Shown: positions 29,886-39,457 of the stretch, piece after piece
Position numbering within the stretch: position 1 is the first letter of the stretch
Layout of the letters: every line of letters starts with the position of its first letter
Assembly: GCF_016097415.1 (NCBI RefSeq)
Contig: NZ_JAEHGE010000001.1
Location: 831,001 to 895,000, forward strand
Direction of reading: 5' to 3'
Length of the DNA: 64,000 nucleotides
Source of the DNA: a sulfur-oxidizing endosymbiont of Gigantopelta aegis
GTDB taxonomy: Bacteria > Pseudomonadota > Gammaproteobacteria > GRL18
Notes under the pieces: generated by a model
The model's input: only the letters and a program-made list of their open reading frames with translations
Told to the model about the DNA's origin: nothing
Databases searched by the model: none
Made by a program: the position numbers and the translations under genes

Positions 29886-31238
29886 TTAGCGCATAGTGAC
29901 TAATTCTTCAGCGCTACAAGGGTGGATGGCAATGGTATTATCAAAATCAGCCTTAGTCGCACCCATTTTGATAGCGACAGCAAAGCCCTGCATCATTTCA
30001 TCAACCCCGGGGCCAATCATGTGACACCCGACAATTTTTTCCTGTGCACCAATACAAATGAGCTTCATGGCGGTGGGTGCTTTATGTTCGGTAAAAGCAT
30101 GAGACATGGGGTTAAAGCGAGTGCTATAAACCTTAACAGTATCCCCATGAGAATTATGTGCCTGTTCTTCAGTCAGACCAATCGTTGCAATGGGCGGATG
30201 GCTGAAAACGACCGTGGCAATATTGCTATAATCCAGCTTTCTATCAGGCATATTATTAAAGAGTCGATCAGATAAACGACGCGCTGCAGCAATCGCTACT
30301 GGGGTTAAAGCCGCCTTGCCATTCACATCACCTAATGAACAAATACCCTTAACATTGGTTTCTTCATACTCATCACTGGGAATGAAACCATTTTTATCCA
30401 TCTCAACACCTGCTGCCGATAAATTAAGATCGGCAGTATTAGGTGCGCGGCCAATGGCCCAGATCAGAGCATCGACATTATTCACCTGCTGATTCTTAGT
30501 GCAGTGTAAGGTGAGCATTCCATTGTCGTTTTTCTCTACGGTCTCAACTTCTGTGGTACTGAGTAAGACAATATTCGGATCGTCCTGTAATACCTGGGCA
30601 AGTGTTTGCGATACGATGGGATCAAAACTACCCAGCACATGGCCTTTACGTATCAGTAGTGTTACTTGACTACCCAGACTGCTCATCAGCCCTGCAAGTT
30701 CGACTGCGATATAGCCAGAACCGACAATAGTAATATGCTTGGGCTGTTCTTTTAGGGCAAAGAAACCATCGGAAGTCAGACCTAAATCAGCACCGGGCAA
30801 GTCCGGTATGACCGGATAGCCACCTGGCGCAACCACAATATGGTCAGCGGTGAATTGTTCACCATTCACTTCAATGGTTTTGGCATCGACAAAGCGTGCT
30901 GTACCATTGATATAATCAATTTTCGAGTCTTTTAGGTAATTACCATACCAGTCAGTGATACCATTGATATAGCCTTCACGTTGTGCGATTAATTTACTCC
31001 AGTTTAGGCCGTTATTGCTGACATCAAAGCCATAATCGCGTGCATCAGCAAGGCCATGGGCTAAATTAGCCGCATTCCACATGATTTTTTTCGGTACACA
31101 GCCAATATTGACGCAGGTTCCGCCCACCTTACTGCTTTCTATTACCAGACACTGCTTACCATACTCAGCGCCACGTTCCGCTGCTGAAATACCACCGCTA
31201 CCAGCGCCAATAGAGATTAAATCATAGTGTTTTGACAT
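29886..31238 (-). CDS. gor: Glutathione-disulfide reductase
   Basis: A FAD-containing NADPH-dependent reductase that maintains reduced glutathione in the cytoplasm. I place the start at the ATG at 31238, preceded by AGG at proper distance, giving 450 residues as in E. coli Gor; an upstream extension to 31334 has no support. Seen are the FAD fold [19 protein letters not shown], the redox disulfide [13 protein letters not shown], the NADPH fold [15 protein letters not shown] and the C-terminal catalytic HPCSAEE. It is the usual NADPH-binding Gor type. Confidence 0.95.
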   Translation of the reverse strand: MSKHYDLISIGAGSGGISAAERGAEYGKQCLVIESSKVGGTCVNIGCVPKKIMWNAANLAHGLADARDYGFDVSNNGLNWSKLIAQREGYINGITDWYGNYLKDSKIDYINGTARFVDAKTIEVNGEQFTADHIVVAPGGYPVIPDLPGADLGLTSDGFFALKEQPKHITIVGSGYIAVELAGLMSSLGSQVTLLIRKGHVLGSFDPIVSQTLAQVLQDDPNIVLLSTTEVETVEKNDNGMLTLHCTKNQQVNNVDALIWAIGRAPNTADLNLSAAGVEMDKNGFIPSDEYEETNVKGICSLGDVNGKAALTPVAIAAARRLSDRLFNNMPDRKLDYSNIATVVFSHPPIATIGLTEEQAHNSHGDTVKVYSTRFNPMSHAFTEHKAPTAMKLICIGAQEKIVGCHMIGPGVDEMMQGFAVAIKMGATKADFDNTIAIHPCSAEELVTMR

Positions 31239-31353
31239 ATAGATACCTAAAAAAGTCTGTGAAAAATGTTTATCCTTACTATGTTGGGGATCTCTGCTAG
31301 TATTGTCAATATTTAGTCGCTTAATATTTTTCATTAATACGAGTTATGACGGT

Positions 31354-31869
31354 ATGAGTTTCAATAGTTTGAGTGCAGAACTAAGACAACAACGGCATCA
31401 GATGCATGATACTTGCCGACAATTTAATCGCAGTCCTTCAAGGGGTAACTTACAGCGAATAAAAGCATTATTTTTAAGTTGTGGTGACGAGGTTTTTATC
31501 GAATCGGGATTCCATTGTGATTATGGCGATAAAATTACTTTGGGCGATCGGGTTTATTTCAATATAAATTGCACCCTATTAGATGGTGGCCTGATCACCA
31601 TTGGTGATGATTGTTTAATTGGCCCTTATGTGCAGATTTTAACGATAAATCATGCCACCTCACCCCGAGAGCGTTTAGCAAAAGCAAGTTTTGCTCAAGA
31701 TGTTAGCATCGCAAATAATGTTTGGTTAGGCGCAGGCGTAATTATTTTACCCGGCCTATGCATAGGGAGTGGCGCAGTGATTGCTGCGGGTAGTGTTGTG
31801 ACTAAAAATATCCCGGAAAATTCCCTCTATTCGGGTAATCCAGCAAAATTTATTCGTTTATTAGAATAG
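31354..31869 (+). CDS. Maltose/galactoside-type O-acetyltransferase
   Basis: A hexapeptide-repeat acetyltransferase of about 171 residues related to Maa/LacA/NodL. It carries the signature CDYGDKITLGDRVYFNINCTLLD, the catalytic-type histidine in TINHATSP, and the C-terminal coil GAVIAAGSVVTKNIPENSLYSGNPAK. The ATG at 31354 is the likely start; the frame is open back to a TTG at 31303. It is divergent from gor. The acceptor sugar is unknown. Confidence 0.82.
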   Translation: MSFNSLSAELRQQRHQMHDTCRQFNRSPSRGNLQRIKALFLSCGDEVFIESGFHCDYGDKITLGDRVYFNINCTLLDGGLITIGDDCLIGPYVQILTINHATSPRERLAKASFAQDVSIANNVWLGAGVIILPGLCIGSGAVIAAGSVVTKNIPENSLYSGNPAKFIRLLE

Positions 31870-31882
31870 CCACTTAATAAAT

Positions 31883-33178
31883 TTAAAATTGAATACGCTT
31901 AATATTTTTTACTTTGCGTATCCAGGGTGTTGATTTTAATTGGAAAACAGCCGGTAGTTGAGCGATGGCTTGTTTCGCATTTGTATAGCTTTTATAGTGA
32001 CCATAAAGTAAGACAAAGGAGGTTTTCTTTGCTTGTTTTAACTGCAAAATGTAGCTTGCTTCATCGATGTATTGATCGGTGAGATGGCTAATGCTACTGT
32101 ATTGATTAGCGCTGAGGAGTTGTAAGACATAGTGATCATCATCAAGCTTTTTAAAACGCAGGGTGTCGTGTTCTAAACGCAAGTTAGCTGTGGAAGACTG
32201 GTGCTGCTTGGTTAAATTTTTATTTAGAGGCTTATGAGTACGAGCTTGATTTACTTCTTTTAAAGAAGGAGGGGTTAAAGATTTGCTAAGCTGCTGCAGG
32301 CGCAGTCGAGCATCTTGGTAGCCTGCCTTTTGTGCCAGACGAAACCATTTTTTTGCCTGAGAGGTGCTTTTTTTGATGCCATGGCCGCCGGTGCTATAAA
32401 TTTCACCTAATAAAAATAAGGCCAGGCCACTGCCTTCTTCGGCAGGGATTAAAAGTAAATCATGTGCCTTTTGAAAATCTTGCTCAACACCCATGCCCTT
32501 AATATACATAAAGCCCAGATCACGCAAGGCATCAGAGTTACTTTGATCGGCGGCTTTTTCTAACCAGAAAATACCTCGTGACAAATTAAGCGATACACCT
32601 TTCCCGGTGAGATATCGTGTTGCCAGACTATGTTGTGCTGGGCCATAACCGCTTTCAGCTGCCTGAGAAAACCAATGAGTGGCAAGACGAGCATCTTGTG
32701 CGCCGCCAATTCCTTTGTTATATAAACTGGCTAATTGAAATTGTGCTTGTAAATAATCATTCTGTGCAGACTTTTTCAATAGTTGCCGGGCTTTGACCAC
32801 ATCTCTTTTTATATCGAGACCGGCATAATATTTCATCCCCAAATAATATTGGGCTGCAGGTAAATTTTGCGCAACAGCAGATTCAAAGTACTTAAGCGCC
32901 AGGCGGGCATCTTTCTTTACACCCTTGCCTTGCTCATACAATAATCCAATGGAATACTGAGCAACAGGATTACCCTGTTCCGCCAATGGTGCCCAAAGGC
33001 TTAAGGCTTCGAGGTAATTGCCCTGAGAAAAATAAAAAGCACCGCGTTCAAAATCATCTTCAGCCAATGTCAGAGGGGCATAAAAGAGAGTGCATATCAG
33101 TATGCAAAGTATAGGGATTTTTATGAGGTGCATGGTTCGCAAAAAATAAGCAGAAAAAATGTTAAATGAAATTAACAT
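31883..33178 (-). CDS. Sel1-like repeat protein with C-terminal SPOR-like domain
   Basis: A secreted or periplasmic protein of up to 431 residues with a signal sequence (LIKIPILCILICTLFYAPLTLA). About seven Sel1-type repeats of 35-36 residues follow, such as GNPVAQYSIGLLYEQGKGVKKD and SGYGPAQHSLATRYLTGKGV, then a linker and a C-terminal domain (about 345-425) resembling SPOR peptidoglycan-binding domains. The ATG at 33178 has AGGA spaced eight bases; Met16 is the alternative. A scaffold role at the cell wall is inferred. Confidence 0.8.
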   Translation of the reverse strand: MLISFNIFSAYFLRTMHLIKIPILCILICTLFYAPLTLAEDDFERGAFYFSQGNYLEALSLWAPLAEQGNPVAQYSIGLLYEQGKGVKKDARLALKYFESAVAQNLPAAQYYLGMKYYAGLDIKRDVVKARQLLKKSAQNDYLQAQFQLASLYNKGIGGAQDARLATHWFSQAAESGYGPAQHSLATRYLTGKGVSLNLSRGIFWLEKAADQSNSDALRDLGFMYIKGMGVEQDFQKAHDLLLIPAEEGSGLALFLLGEIYSTGGHGIKKSTSQAKKWFRLAQKAGYQDARLRLQQLSKSLTPPSLKEVNQARTHKPLNKNLTKQHQSSTANLRLEHDTLRFKKLDDDHYVLQLLSANQYSSISHLTDQYIDEASYILQLKQAKKTSFVLLYGHYKSYTNAKQAIAQLPAVFQLKSTPWIRKVKNIKRIQF

Positions 33179-33306
33179 AACAACATCCTGTATAAATCCA
33201 TCAAGATTCAGTATAGTTATTCTAGTTTAATTGAGTTTTATACTCGCTTTAATCCCATACTCTACCTGATCTATGTCGAGAAAGAAGCCTTTTTATTGGA
33301 AATTTT

Positions 33307-35382
33307 ATGAGCAAGCCCCTATTAGATAAGCCTTTAGTTAACAACCCGTTATTGAATATAAGTGGCCTGCCTCGTTTTGGCCAAATTGAAGCCGAACATG
33401 TTATTCCTGCGATAGAACGTCTATTAAAGGATAATAGACAAACATTGGCACATTTATTATCTGCGCATAAAGGGGAATATGATTGGGGAAATTTATTGCA
33501 GGCGATGCAAGAAATGGATGATCGTCTTAGCCGTGCCTGGTCACCGGTGAGTCACTTGAATTCAGTCAAAAACTCCGAAGAATTACGTGCTGCACATGAG
33601 CATTGTCTGCCATTACTCAGTGAGTATCATACCGAGTTGGGACAAAATAGCGCATTGCATGATGCCATTAAATCCATAGCGGATAGCGAACAGTATGCCT
33701 TGTTGGATCAGGCGCAAAAGAAAGTCATCGATAATCAATTGCGTGACTTTAGGCTCTCTGGGGTGGACTTGAGTGCAGAAAAGAAAAAGCGCTTTAAGGC
33801 CATTAAACAACAATTATCAAAATTAAAATCCAGTTATGAAAATAACGTGCTGGATGCGACTAACGGCTGGCAAAAAAATATTTTGGATGCTGATGAGCTT
33901 GCCGGTTTGCCTGACTCCGCTCTGGCAATGGGCAAACAATGTGCAGAACAGGAGTCGCTACAGGGCTGCTTATTTAATCTGCAATTCCCCAGTTATTTTG
34001 CCATTATGACTCATGCTGACCAGCGTGACTTACGCAGAGAATTTTACACTGCCTATGCGACCCGTGCCTCAGATCAAGGGCCTAATGCCGGGAAATGGGA
34101 TAATAGCCAGAATATGGAGCAACTCTTAGCACTACGGCAAGAACTGGCGCAATTATTGGGTTTTAATAATTATGCAGAATACTCCTTAGCGACTAAAATG
34201 GCCGATTCAACCGAGGAAGTCATTGGATTTTTGCAGCAATTAGCGGAAAAATCGACAGCAGTCGCTGAGCAAGATATTGCACAGCTAAAACAATTCGCTC
34301 AAGCACACTTGAATATTGATGATTTACAGGCCTGGGATCTCAATTATGTCGCCGAAAAACTACGCCTGCATGAATACGATCTATCACAGGAACAATTAAA
34401 ACCCTATTTCCCTGAACATCAGGTTATTGAGGGCTTGTTTGCCATTGTTAAACGCCTTTATGATATTGACATCACGGCTGTGTCGGGGATTGAAACCTGG
34501 CATCCTGATGTGCGCTTTTATGAAATTAGAGATGCCCAAGGGACTTTACGAGGTCAGTTTTATCTGGACTTATATGCTCGCCCTCATAAGCGTGGTGGTG
34601 CCTGGATGGATGAATGCATTGTGCGCCATGCGACACAGGGCGTTGTACAAATTCCCGTGGCTTATCTGACCTGTAATTTGACCTCACCCGTGGGCGATAA
34701 ACCTGCCTTATTTACCCATGATGAAGTGACTACCCTATTTCATGAATTTGGCCATGGCTTACATCACATGTTGACCAAGGTTGATTATGCGGGAGTATCA
34801 GGCATTAATGGGGTTGCCTGGGATGCAGTAGAATTGCCCAGCCAGTTTATGGAAAACTGGTGCTGGGAAAAAGAGTCCTTATTATTGATTGCCAGACATT
34901 ATAAGACTGGTGAGGTGTTACCCGATGCAATGTTTGCTAAAATGAATGCAGCCAAAAACTTTCAGTCAGGTATGCAAATGCTGAGACAGATTGAGTTTGC
35001 CCTTTTTGACTTTAATTTACACATGCAATATCAATTGAATGGGCAGCCTCAGGTGCAGCCGATCCTTGATGCGACGCGACAACAGGTTTCGGTATTCATC
35101 CCCCCCGCATTTAACCGTTTTCAGCATGGTTTTTCACATATCTTTGCCGGTGGCTACGCCGCAGGTTACTATAGTTACAAATGGGCAGAAGTATTATCGG
35201 CTGATGCCTTCTCATTATTTGAAGAAAATGGTATTTTTGATCAGCAAACCGGTACGCTGTTTTTACATTCAATCTTAGAGCGTGGTGGTGTAGAAGAACC
35301 CATGGCTTTATTTACCCGTTTTAGAGGTCGCAAACCGAAGATTGATGCTTTATTAAGGCATTGCGGCATCGCCGCTCACTAA
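33307..35382 (+). CDS. prlC: Oligopeptidase A (M3 metallopeptidase)
   Basis: A cytoplasmic zinc peptidase that degrades peptides and cleaved signal sequences. It is 691 residues, matching E. coli PrlC at about 680. The zinc site TTLFHEFGHGLHHML contains HEFGH, and the third-ligand region WDAVELPSQFMENW follows. The N-terminal helical domain begins LPRFGQIEAEHVIPAIERLL as in the family. The next gene follows at 24 bp. Confidence 0.96.
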   Translation: MSKPLLDKPLVNNPLLNISGLPRFGQIEAEHVIPAIERLLKDNRQTLAHLLSAHKGEYDWGNLLQAMQEMDDRLSRAWSPVSHLNSVKNSEELRAAHEHCLPLLSEYHTELGQNSALHDAIKSIADSEQYALLDQAQKKVIDNQLRDFRLSGVDLSAEKKKRFKAIKQQLSKLKSSYENNVLDATNGWQKNILDADELAGLPDSALAMGKQCAEQESLQGCLFNLQFPSYFAIMTHADQRDLRREFYTAYATRASDQGPNAGKWDNSQNMEQLLALRQELAQLLGFNNYAEYSLATKMADSTEEVIGFLQQLAEKSTAVAEQDIAQLKQFAQAHLNIDDLQAWDLNYVAEKLRLHEYDLSQEQLKPYFPEHQVIEGLFAIVKRLYDIDITAVSGIETWHPDVRFYEIRDAQGTLRGQFYLDLYARPHKRGGAWMDECIVRHATQGVVQIPVAYLTCNLTSPVGDKPALFTHDEVTTLFHEFGHGLHHMLTKVDYAGVSGINGVAWDAVELPSQFMENWCWEKESLLLIARHYKTGEVLPDAMFAKMNAAKNFQSGMQMLRQIEFALFDFNLHMQYQLNGQPQVQPILDATRQQVSVFIPPAFNRFQHGFSHIFAGGYAAGYYSYKWAEVLSADAFSLFEENGIFDQQTGTLFLHSILERGGVEEPMALFTRFRGRKPKIDALLRHCGIAAH

Positions 35383-35406
35383 AATAATAATAAGGATCGG
35401 AGCGCA

Positions 35407-36300
35407 ATGAAAAAAGACACTATAACGAACTGTTGGAGGCAAAGCATAATAGCGTTTGGATTATTGCTGTTAATTAGCCTCAGCTTTAGTACCGTACAGG
35501 CAGAAGAGCAGCAACTGAAACCAAACACCAAGCAAAATATAAAACAAAAGCCCTCGCATTATATCAGCCCCCGTTTACAGCTGGGTTTACATACCAAGCC
35601 AAGCCTCGAAAGTCCTATTGTGGATCTTATTAGTAGTGGTACTGCAGTGGAAGTACTTAAAGTTGAAGGTGCTTTTTCCAAAATAAAAAATCTTGTGGGA
35701 AACGAGGGCTGGGTAAAAAATAAATTTCTTACTCAGGATGAACCCGCGATATTACAGCTAAATACCATGCGCGCAGCCTTGCAGCGAGCTCAAGGCTTTA
35801 TGAAAGAGCGCTTAGCGGATGGCTGCCCTGAAACGAATGCTGCTGAAACGAAGGGCTCTGAAACGAACCTAACTGATGAACCAGCGGCTTGCCCGGAAGT
35901 AGCAGAGATTCCAGCAGTAGAGAATTTATCTGAAGCAGAAAAAATGGGCTATCTTGCTACGATAGCAGAGCTTAAGGAAGAAATTAAAGCCTGGGAACAA
36001 CTCGACCGACAAGACCGGCAGGCACAAAAAAGACAGGCAGAAAAAAACAATCAATTGCTTAAAGAAAAACTGGCCATGATTGCTTCTGTGGCTATAGGGC
36101 AGAACGTGGATGCTAGCCAATTTGATCTGACTACCATCGGTGAGTTGCCAGAAATTCAGCGTGAACACGGTTCAAGCTTAATGAAAGGTATTAAAAAGAA
36201 TTACTTGTTGTTAATTGTGGTGTCTGGCCTCAGTTTTCTACTGGGTATTTTTGTGATGGACTTATTTAATCGTCGCCGTCATGGTGGTTATCGAATATAG
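35407..36300 (+). CDS. SH3-domain membrane-anchored protein (TIGR04211-type)
   Basis: A 297-residue protein with a signal/anchor helix, then a bacterial SH3 domain (about 52-115: YISPRLQLGLHTKPSLESPIVDLISSG...WVKNKFLT), a coiled-coil region (about 120-255) and a C-terminal membrane helix (YLLLIVVSGLSFLLGIFVMDLF) with a basic tail. This layout matches YgiM-like SH3 proteins of gammaproteobacteria. Its role in the envelope is unknown. Probably co-transcribed with prlC. Confidence 0.83.
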   Translation: MKKDTITNCWRQSIIAFGLLLLISLSFSTVQAEEQQLKPNTKQNIKQKPSHYISPRLQLGLHTKPSLESPIVDLISSGTAVEVLKVEGAFSKIKNLVGNEGWVKNKFLTQDEPAILQLNTMRAALQRAQGFMKERLADGCPETNAAETKGSETNLTDEPAACPEVAEIPAVENLSEAEKMGYLATIAELKEEIKAWEQLDRQDRQAQKRQAEKNNQLLKEKLAMIASVAIGQNVDASQFDLTTIGELPEIQREHGSSLMKGIKKNYLLLIVVSGLSFLLGIFVMDLFNRRRHGGYRI

Positions 36301-36338
36301 GGTGCTTATTTTGTTGCAAAGCGTGCGGGCATAAAAAT

Positions 36339-36452
36339 GCCGGGGTGGGATGAACCCCGGCTGATTAAGTAATCAAAGGAAATGTAATGATTAGGAAAGT
36401 CTCTTACTTCCACGAGACCACCCTATACCCGTGATATTGATATATCACGGGT
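36339..36452. terminator. Two hairpins in the SH3 gene-ubiD interval
   Basis: GCCGGGG/CCCCGGC (36339-36361, nine-nt loop) and the stronger ACCCGTGATAT/ATATCACGGGT (36427-36452, four-nt loop) lie in the 290-bp interval. Neither has a T-tract, so termination would be weak or factor-assisted. The rest of the interval shows nothing recognisable. Confidence 0.4.
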
Positions 36453-36590
36453 TAAACAACTCGCTGCTGCTGTTTGCATTAAGTTGCTTATACATATAGA
36501 CAGTGTAGTTGCTCATTCGTTCAATGCAATATTTTAGGTAAAGTTTTTTATCTATTTTTATATTCTAAGTAGTTATTTTTAAAGGTTTTT

Positions 36591-38054
36591 ATGAAATACA
36601 AAGACTTGCGTGAGTTTATTGATAAACTAGAAGAGATTGGTGAACTCAAGCGCATTAAACACCCAATTGATCCCAATTTAGAGATGACAGAAGTGTCTGA
36701 TCGAGTCTTGCGTGCCGAAGGACCAGCCTTATTATTTGAAAATCCCATTGGTCATAGTGTGCCGGTGCTGGCCAATTTATTTGGTACGCCAAGGCGTGTG
36801 GCCCTGGGTATGGGCGAGGATGATGTGTCAGAATTACGAGAAATTGGTCGCCTGCTGGCCTTTTTAAAAGAGCCTGAACCACCAAAGGGCTTTAAGGCAG
36901 CCATGAAAACCCTGCCTATTTATCGTAAAGTGCTGGATATGGCACCTAAAGTGGTTAAACGTGCGCCCTGCCAACAAGTCGTCTGGGAAGGTGATGAGGT
37001 AGACTTAGGTCGTTTGCCCATTCAAACGTGCTGGCCTGAAGATGCGGGTCCCTTGATCACCTGGGGCTTAGTCGTAACAAAAGGCCCCAATAAAGACCGC
37101 CAGAACCTGGGAATTTATCGCCAGCAGGTAATTGCTAAAAATCGTGTCATTATGCGTTGGTTGGCTCATCGTGGCGGGGCATTGGATTATAAAGACTGGC
37201 AGGAAAAGCATCCGGGAGAGCGTTTTCCTCTTTCCGTTGCGTTGGGAACCGATCCAGCCACTATTTTGGCGGCGGTCACGCCGGTTCCCGACTCACTGTC
37301 GGAATATGCTTTTGCTGGCTTATTGCGCGGTGCTAGAACAGAACTGGTGAAGTCCATCGGCAATGATTTACAAGTGCCTGCGGGCAGTGAAATTGTTCTG
37401 GAAGGTTTTTTGGAACCGGGTGATGAAGCACCGGAAGGCCCTTTTGGTGATCATACCGGTTATTATAATGAAGTCGGCAATTTTCCCGTGTTCACCATTG
37501 AACGCATTACCATGCGTAAAGATCCCATTTACCATAGTACCTATACCGGACGGCCACCGGATGAGCCTGCGGTATTAGGCGTGGCACTAAACGAAGTTTT
37601 TGTGCCAATTTTACAAAAACAATTTCCGGAAATAGTTGATTTTTATTTGCCTCCCGAAGGTTGTTCCTATCGTATGGCAGTCGTAAGTATGAAAAAACAA
37701 TATCCCGGGCATGCAAAACGGGTGATGTTTGGCGTATGGTCTTTTCTACGGCAGTTTATGTACACTAAATTTGTCATCGTTTGTGATGATGATGTAAACG
37801 TTAGAGACTGGAAAGATGTTATCTGGGCGATGACGACACGCATGGATCCTGCGAGAGACACCTTGCTGGTGGAAAACACCCCGATTGATTATTTAGATTT
37901 TGCTTCACCGGTTTCTGGCCTAGGTTCAAAAATGGGTATGGATGCAACGAATAAGTGGCCGGGTGAAACTGATAGGGAATGGGGAAGGGCGATTGTAAAA
38001 GATGAAGCGGTGGTGAAAAAGATAGATGATATTTGGGATGAATTGGATCTTTAA
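36591..38054 (+). CDS. ubiD: 4-hydroxy-3-polyprenylbenzoate decarboxylase
   Basis: Prenylated-FMN-dependent decarboxylase of ubiquinone synthesis. It is 487 residues with the characteristic start [22 protein letters not shown], the [11 protein letters not shown] motif carrying the catalytic glutamate region, and the C-terminal [19 protein letters not shown]. The prenyl-FMN partner gene ubiX is not nearby. Nothing is unusual. Confidence 0.96.
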   Translation: MKYKDLREFIDKLEEIGELKRIKHPIDPNLEMTEVSDRVLRAEGPALLFENPIGHSVPVLANLFGTPRRVALGMGEDDVSELREIGRLLAFLKEPEPPKGFKAAMKTLPIYRKVLDMAPKVVKRAPCQQVVWEGDEVDLGRLPIQTCWPEDAGPLITWGLVVTKGPNKDRQNLGIYRQQVIAKNRVIMRWLAHRGGALDYKDWQEKHPGERFPLSVALGTDPATILAAVTPVPDSLSEYAFAGLLRGARTELVKSIGNDLQVPAGSEIVLEGFLEPGDEAPEGPFGDHTGYYNEVGNFPVFTIERITMRKDPIYHSTYTGRPPDEPAVLGVALNEVFVPILQKQFPEIVDFYLPPEGCSYRMAVVSMKKQYPGHAKRVMFGVWSFLRQFMYTKFVIVCDDDVNVRDWKDVIWAMTTRMDPARDTLLVENTPIDYLDFASPVSGLGSKMGMDATNKWPGETDREWGRAIVKDEAVVKKIDDIWDELDL

Positions 38055-38173
38055 GGAGGTAAAATTCGCTTAGCCGTTTACAAAACTGGGCTATGTGTGT
38101 GGTAATTACAATTACTTGATATACTGGTGATAGTATTTTTACATCTATTATTATCTACAAAAGGAATATTGGA

Positions 38174-38707
38174 ATGTTTCAACTGTCAAAATTATTATTA
38201 ATGGCGCTAATAGTGATTACCTTTTCTTTCTCTAGCCAGGCTTGGGCCTGGGATGCTAATGCCGAGCTAAAAGCCAATCAGACATTGGCACATTTTAAAA
38301 ATAAAGATAAATCTTTACATAACTTTTTTCTACAAGCCTATGGTTATGCAATTTTTCCAACGATAGGCAAGGCAGGTTTTGTGATTGGTGGTGCTCATGG
38401 GGATGGCATGGTTTATAAGCAGGGCACAATAACCGGCTCGACGACAATGACTCAGGTCAGTGTGGGATGGCAAATCGGTGCTGAAGCCTATAGTGAAATT
38501 ATCTTTTTTCAAAATAAAGCCGCTTATGAACGCTTTATACAAGGTAATTATGAATTGAGCGCCCAAGCTTCAGCAGTGGCTGCTAAATCAGGTGTTGCGG
38601 CACAAACGGCCTATGAAAATGGTATTGCTATTTTTACAGACTATAAAGGTGGTCTAATGGCTGCGGCCAGTGTTGGTGGCCAGAAATTCTCATATAGAGC
38701 TAAATAG
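38174..38707 (+). CDS. Lipid-binding SYLF-domain protein
   Basis: A 177-residue exported protein with a signal peptide (LLLMALIVITFSFSSQAWA). It is followed by a YSC84/SYLF-type domain: YGYAIFPTIGKAGFVIGGAHGDGMVY, VSVGWQIGAEAYSEIIFF and an end segment with GGLMAAASVGGQKFSY. SYLF domains bind lipids; the bacterial role is not known. Ribosome site AAAGGAA. The 750 bp to the next gene contain the elements listed below. Confidence 0.87.
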   Translation: MFQLSKLLLMALIVITFSFSSQAWAWDANAELKANQTLAHFKNKDKSLHNFFLQAYGYAIFPTIGKAGFVIGGAHGDGMVYKQGTITGSTTMTQVSVGWQIGAEAYSEIIFFQNKAAYERFIQGNYELSAQASAVAAKSGVAAQTAYENGIAIFTDYKGGLMAAASVGGQKFSYRAK

Positions 38708-38820
38708 TGTGCACCACTACTAAATTAACTTGCTCGCATATATTGTCCAGAAATTAGGTTAAATAATGTCAAGGCTGAGTTCCTTTAAATTTATCACTTG
38801 GCACAAGGTTTGCTATATAA

Positions 38821-38860
38821 ACACCAGTAAGAAAGTGTTTGTGCACTTTCTTACTGGTGT
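38821..38860. repeat. Perfect 17-bp stem-loop
   Basis: ACACCAGTAAGAAAGTG pairs perfectly with its complement across a six-nt loop (TTTGTG). It lies 113 bp after the SYLF gene. Only two to four Ts follow, so it may be that gene's terminator or an independent RNA or DNA hairpin. Confidence 0.6.
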
Positions 38861-38992
38861 AAGCTTTTGTGCGGCAAACGACCCTCTGTCTTGCCGTACC
38901 TTTTTACTTTGATTTTCCTCTTATTTCTCATATTATTGTACTTTCTTATTTGTAACTCCTTATATACCTCTGCTATCCAAATTACATAAGGT

Positions 38993-39083
38993 GTCGAAGT
39001 CAAATGGCATTAGATGACTCTTCTCAGTTTTGATGAGCGAGTTTTATTATAAATATCATACTATTAAGCCATTTGACTCCGAC
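38993..39083. repeat. Short palindromic (MITE-like) element
   Basis: GTCGAAGTCAAATGGC (38993-39008) and the inverse of GTCGGAGTCAAATGGC (39068-39083) form 16-bp terminal inverted repeats with one mismatch around 59 bp of non-coding sequence. Confidence 0.55.
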
Positions 39084-39167
39084 CCCAGTTGCAATATATC
39101 CAATTCATAAAATTGTAAAGGAAAAATACATTATTTGATCTGTGCCAAATAATAGGCTGAAATGAAT

Positions 39168-39250
39168 ATGACATGACAAAAGCATGACATATATTATTTT
39201 GTCATGACAAAAAAGGAGTTTTGTCATGTTTAAAGTATTTTTATGACAAA
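39168..39250. promoter_or_regulatory. Cluster of TTGTCATGACAA-type activator sites
   Basis: The perfect 16-bp palindrome TTTTGTCATGACAAAA is at 39197-39212. Around it are the related half or imperfect sites TGACATGACAAA (about 39169), CATGACA (39183), TTTTGTCATG (39219-39228) and ATGACAAA (39243). The perfect site centres about 103 bp upstream of the -12 element at 39308, the normal position for a sigma54 enhancer. The same TGTCATGACA core lies in front of the activator gene at 40905. Confidence 0.65.
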
Positions 39251-39294
39251 TGAAAAATTGTTCAAGCTTGTATTTTGATAAGTTTTTTTAGAAT

Positions 39295-39310
39295 TGGCAT
39301 AGTCAATGCT
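39295..39310 (+). promoter_or_regulatory. Candidate sigma54 promoter of a small RNA
   Basis: TGGCATAGTCAATGCT has GG (39296-39297) and GC (39308-39309) exactly ten bases apart. It differs from TGGCACRNNNNTTGCW at only two positions. The inferred start is about 39320. No + strand protein gene follows before 41.5 kb. Confidence 0.62.
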
Positions 39311-39319
39311 ACATAAATG

Positions 39320-39436
39320 AGTATGAACGGAATGTGTCTGAGTTATTACTCTTTTTTCGTTTTAATTAGTAACCTCTTTATGTTGTCAGGTTTGCCCATC
39401 CACCCTCTTTGAGGATTTAGGTTGGGCTTTTTTTTT
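39320..39436 (+). ncRNA. Putative sigma54-dependent small RNA
   Basis: The segment between the sigma54-type promoter and a strong intrinsic terminator predicts a transcript of about 117 nt. It overlaps no credible gene. The unpaired part carries C-rich anti-Shine-Dalgarno-like stretches (AACCTCTTTATG and CACCCTCTTTG), and the terminator has a long T-tract as in Hfq-dependent RNAs. A 31-codon frame inside (39317-39412) lacks a ribosome site and begins at or before the predicted start, so I favour RNA over peptide. The neighbouring activator gene is convergent and ends 22 bp from the RNA's end. Not known to me from any catalogue; inferred from layout only. Confidence 0.55.
39394..39436 (+). terminator. 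Intrinsic terminator of the putative small RNA
   Basis: GCCCA at 39394 pairs with TGGGC at 39423, with an inner CCTC/GAGG pair, and is followed by nine consecutive Ts. The T-tract lies on the + strand, so it cannot serve the convergent minus-strand activator gene and requires a + strand transcript. Confidence 0.8.
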
Positions 39437-39457
39437 GCCTGAAATTAAATAATAGCC

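Noticed and set aside
39317-39412. 31-codon frame inside the putative small RNA (MSMNGMCLSYYSFF...)
   Set aside because: No ribosome site; its first ATG precedes or coincides with the predicted transcription start. Kept only as a remark.
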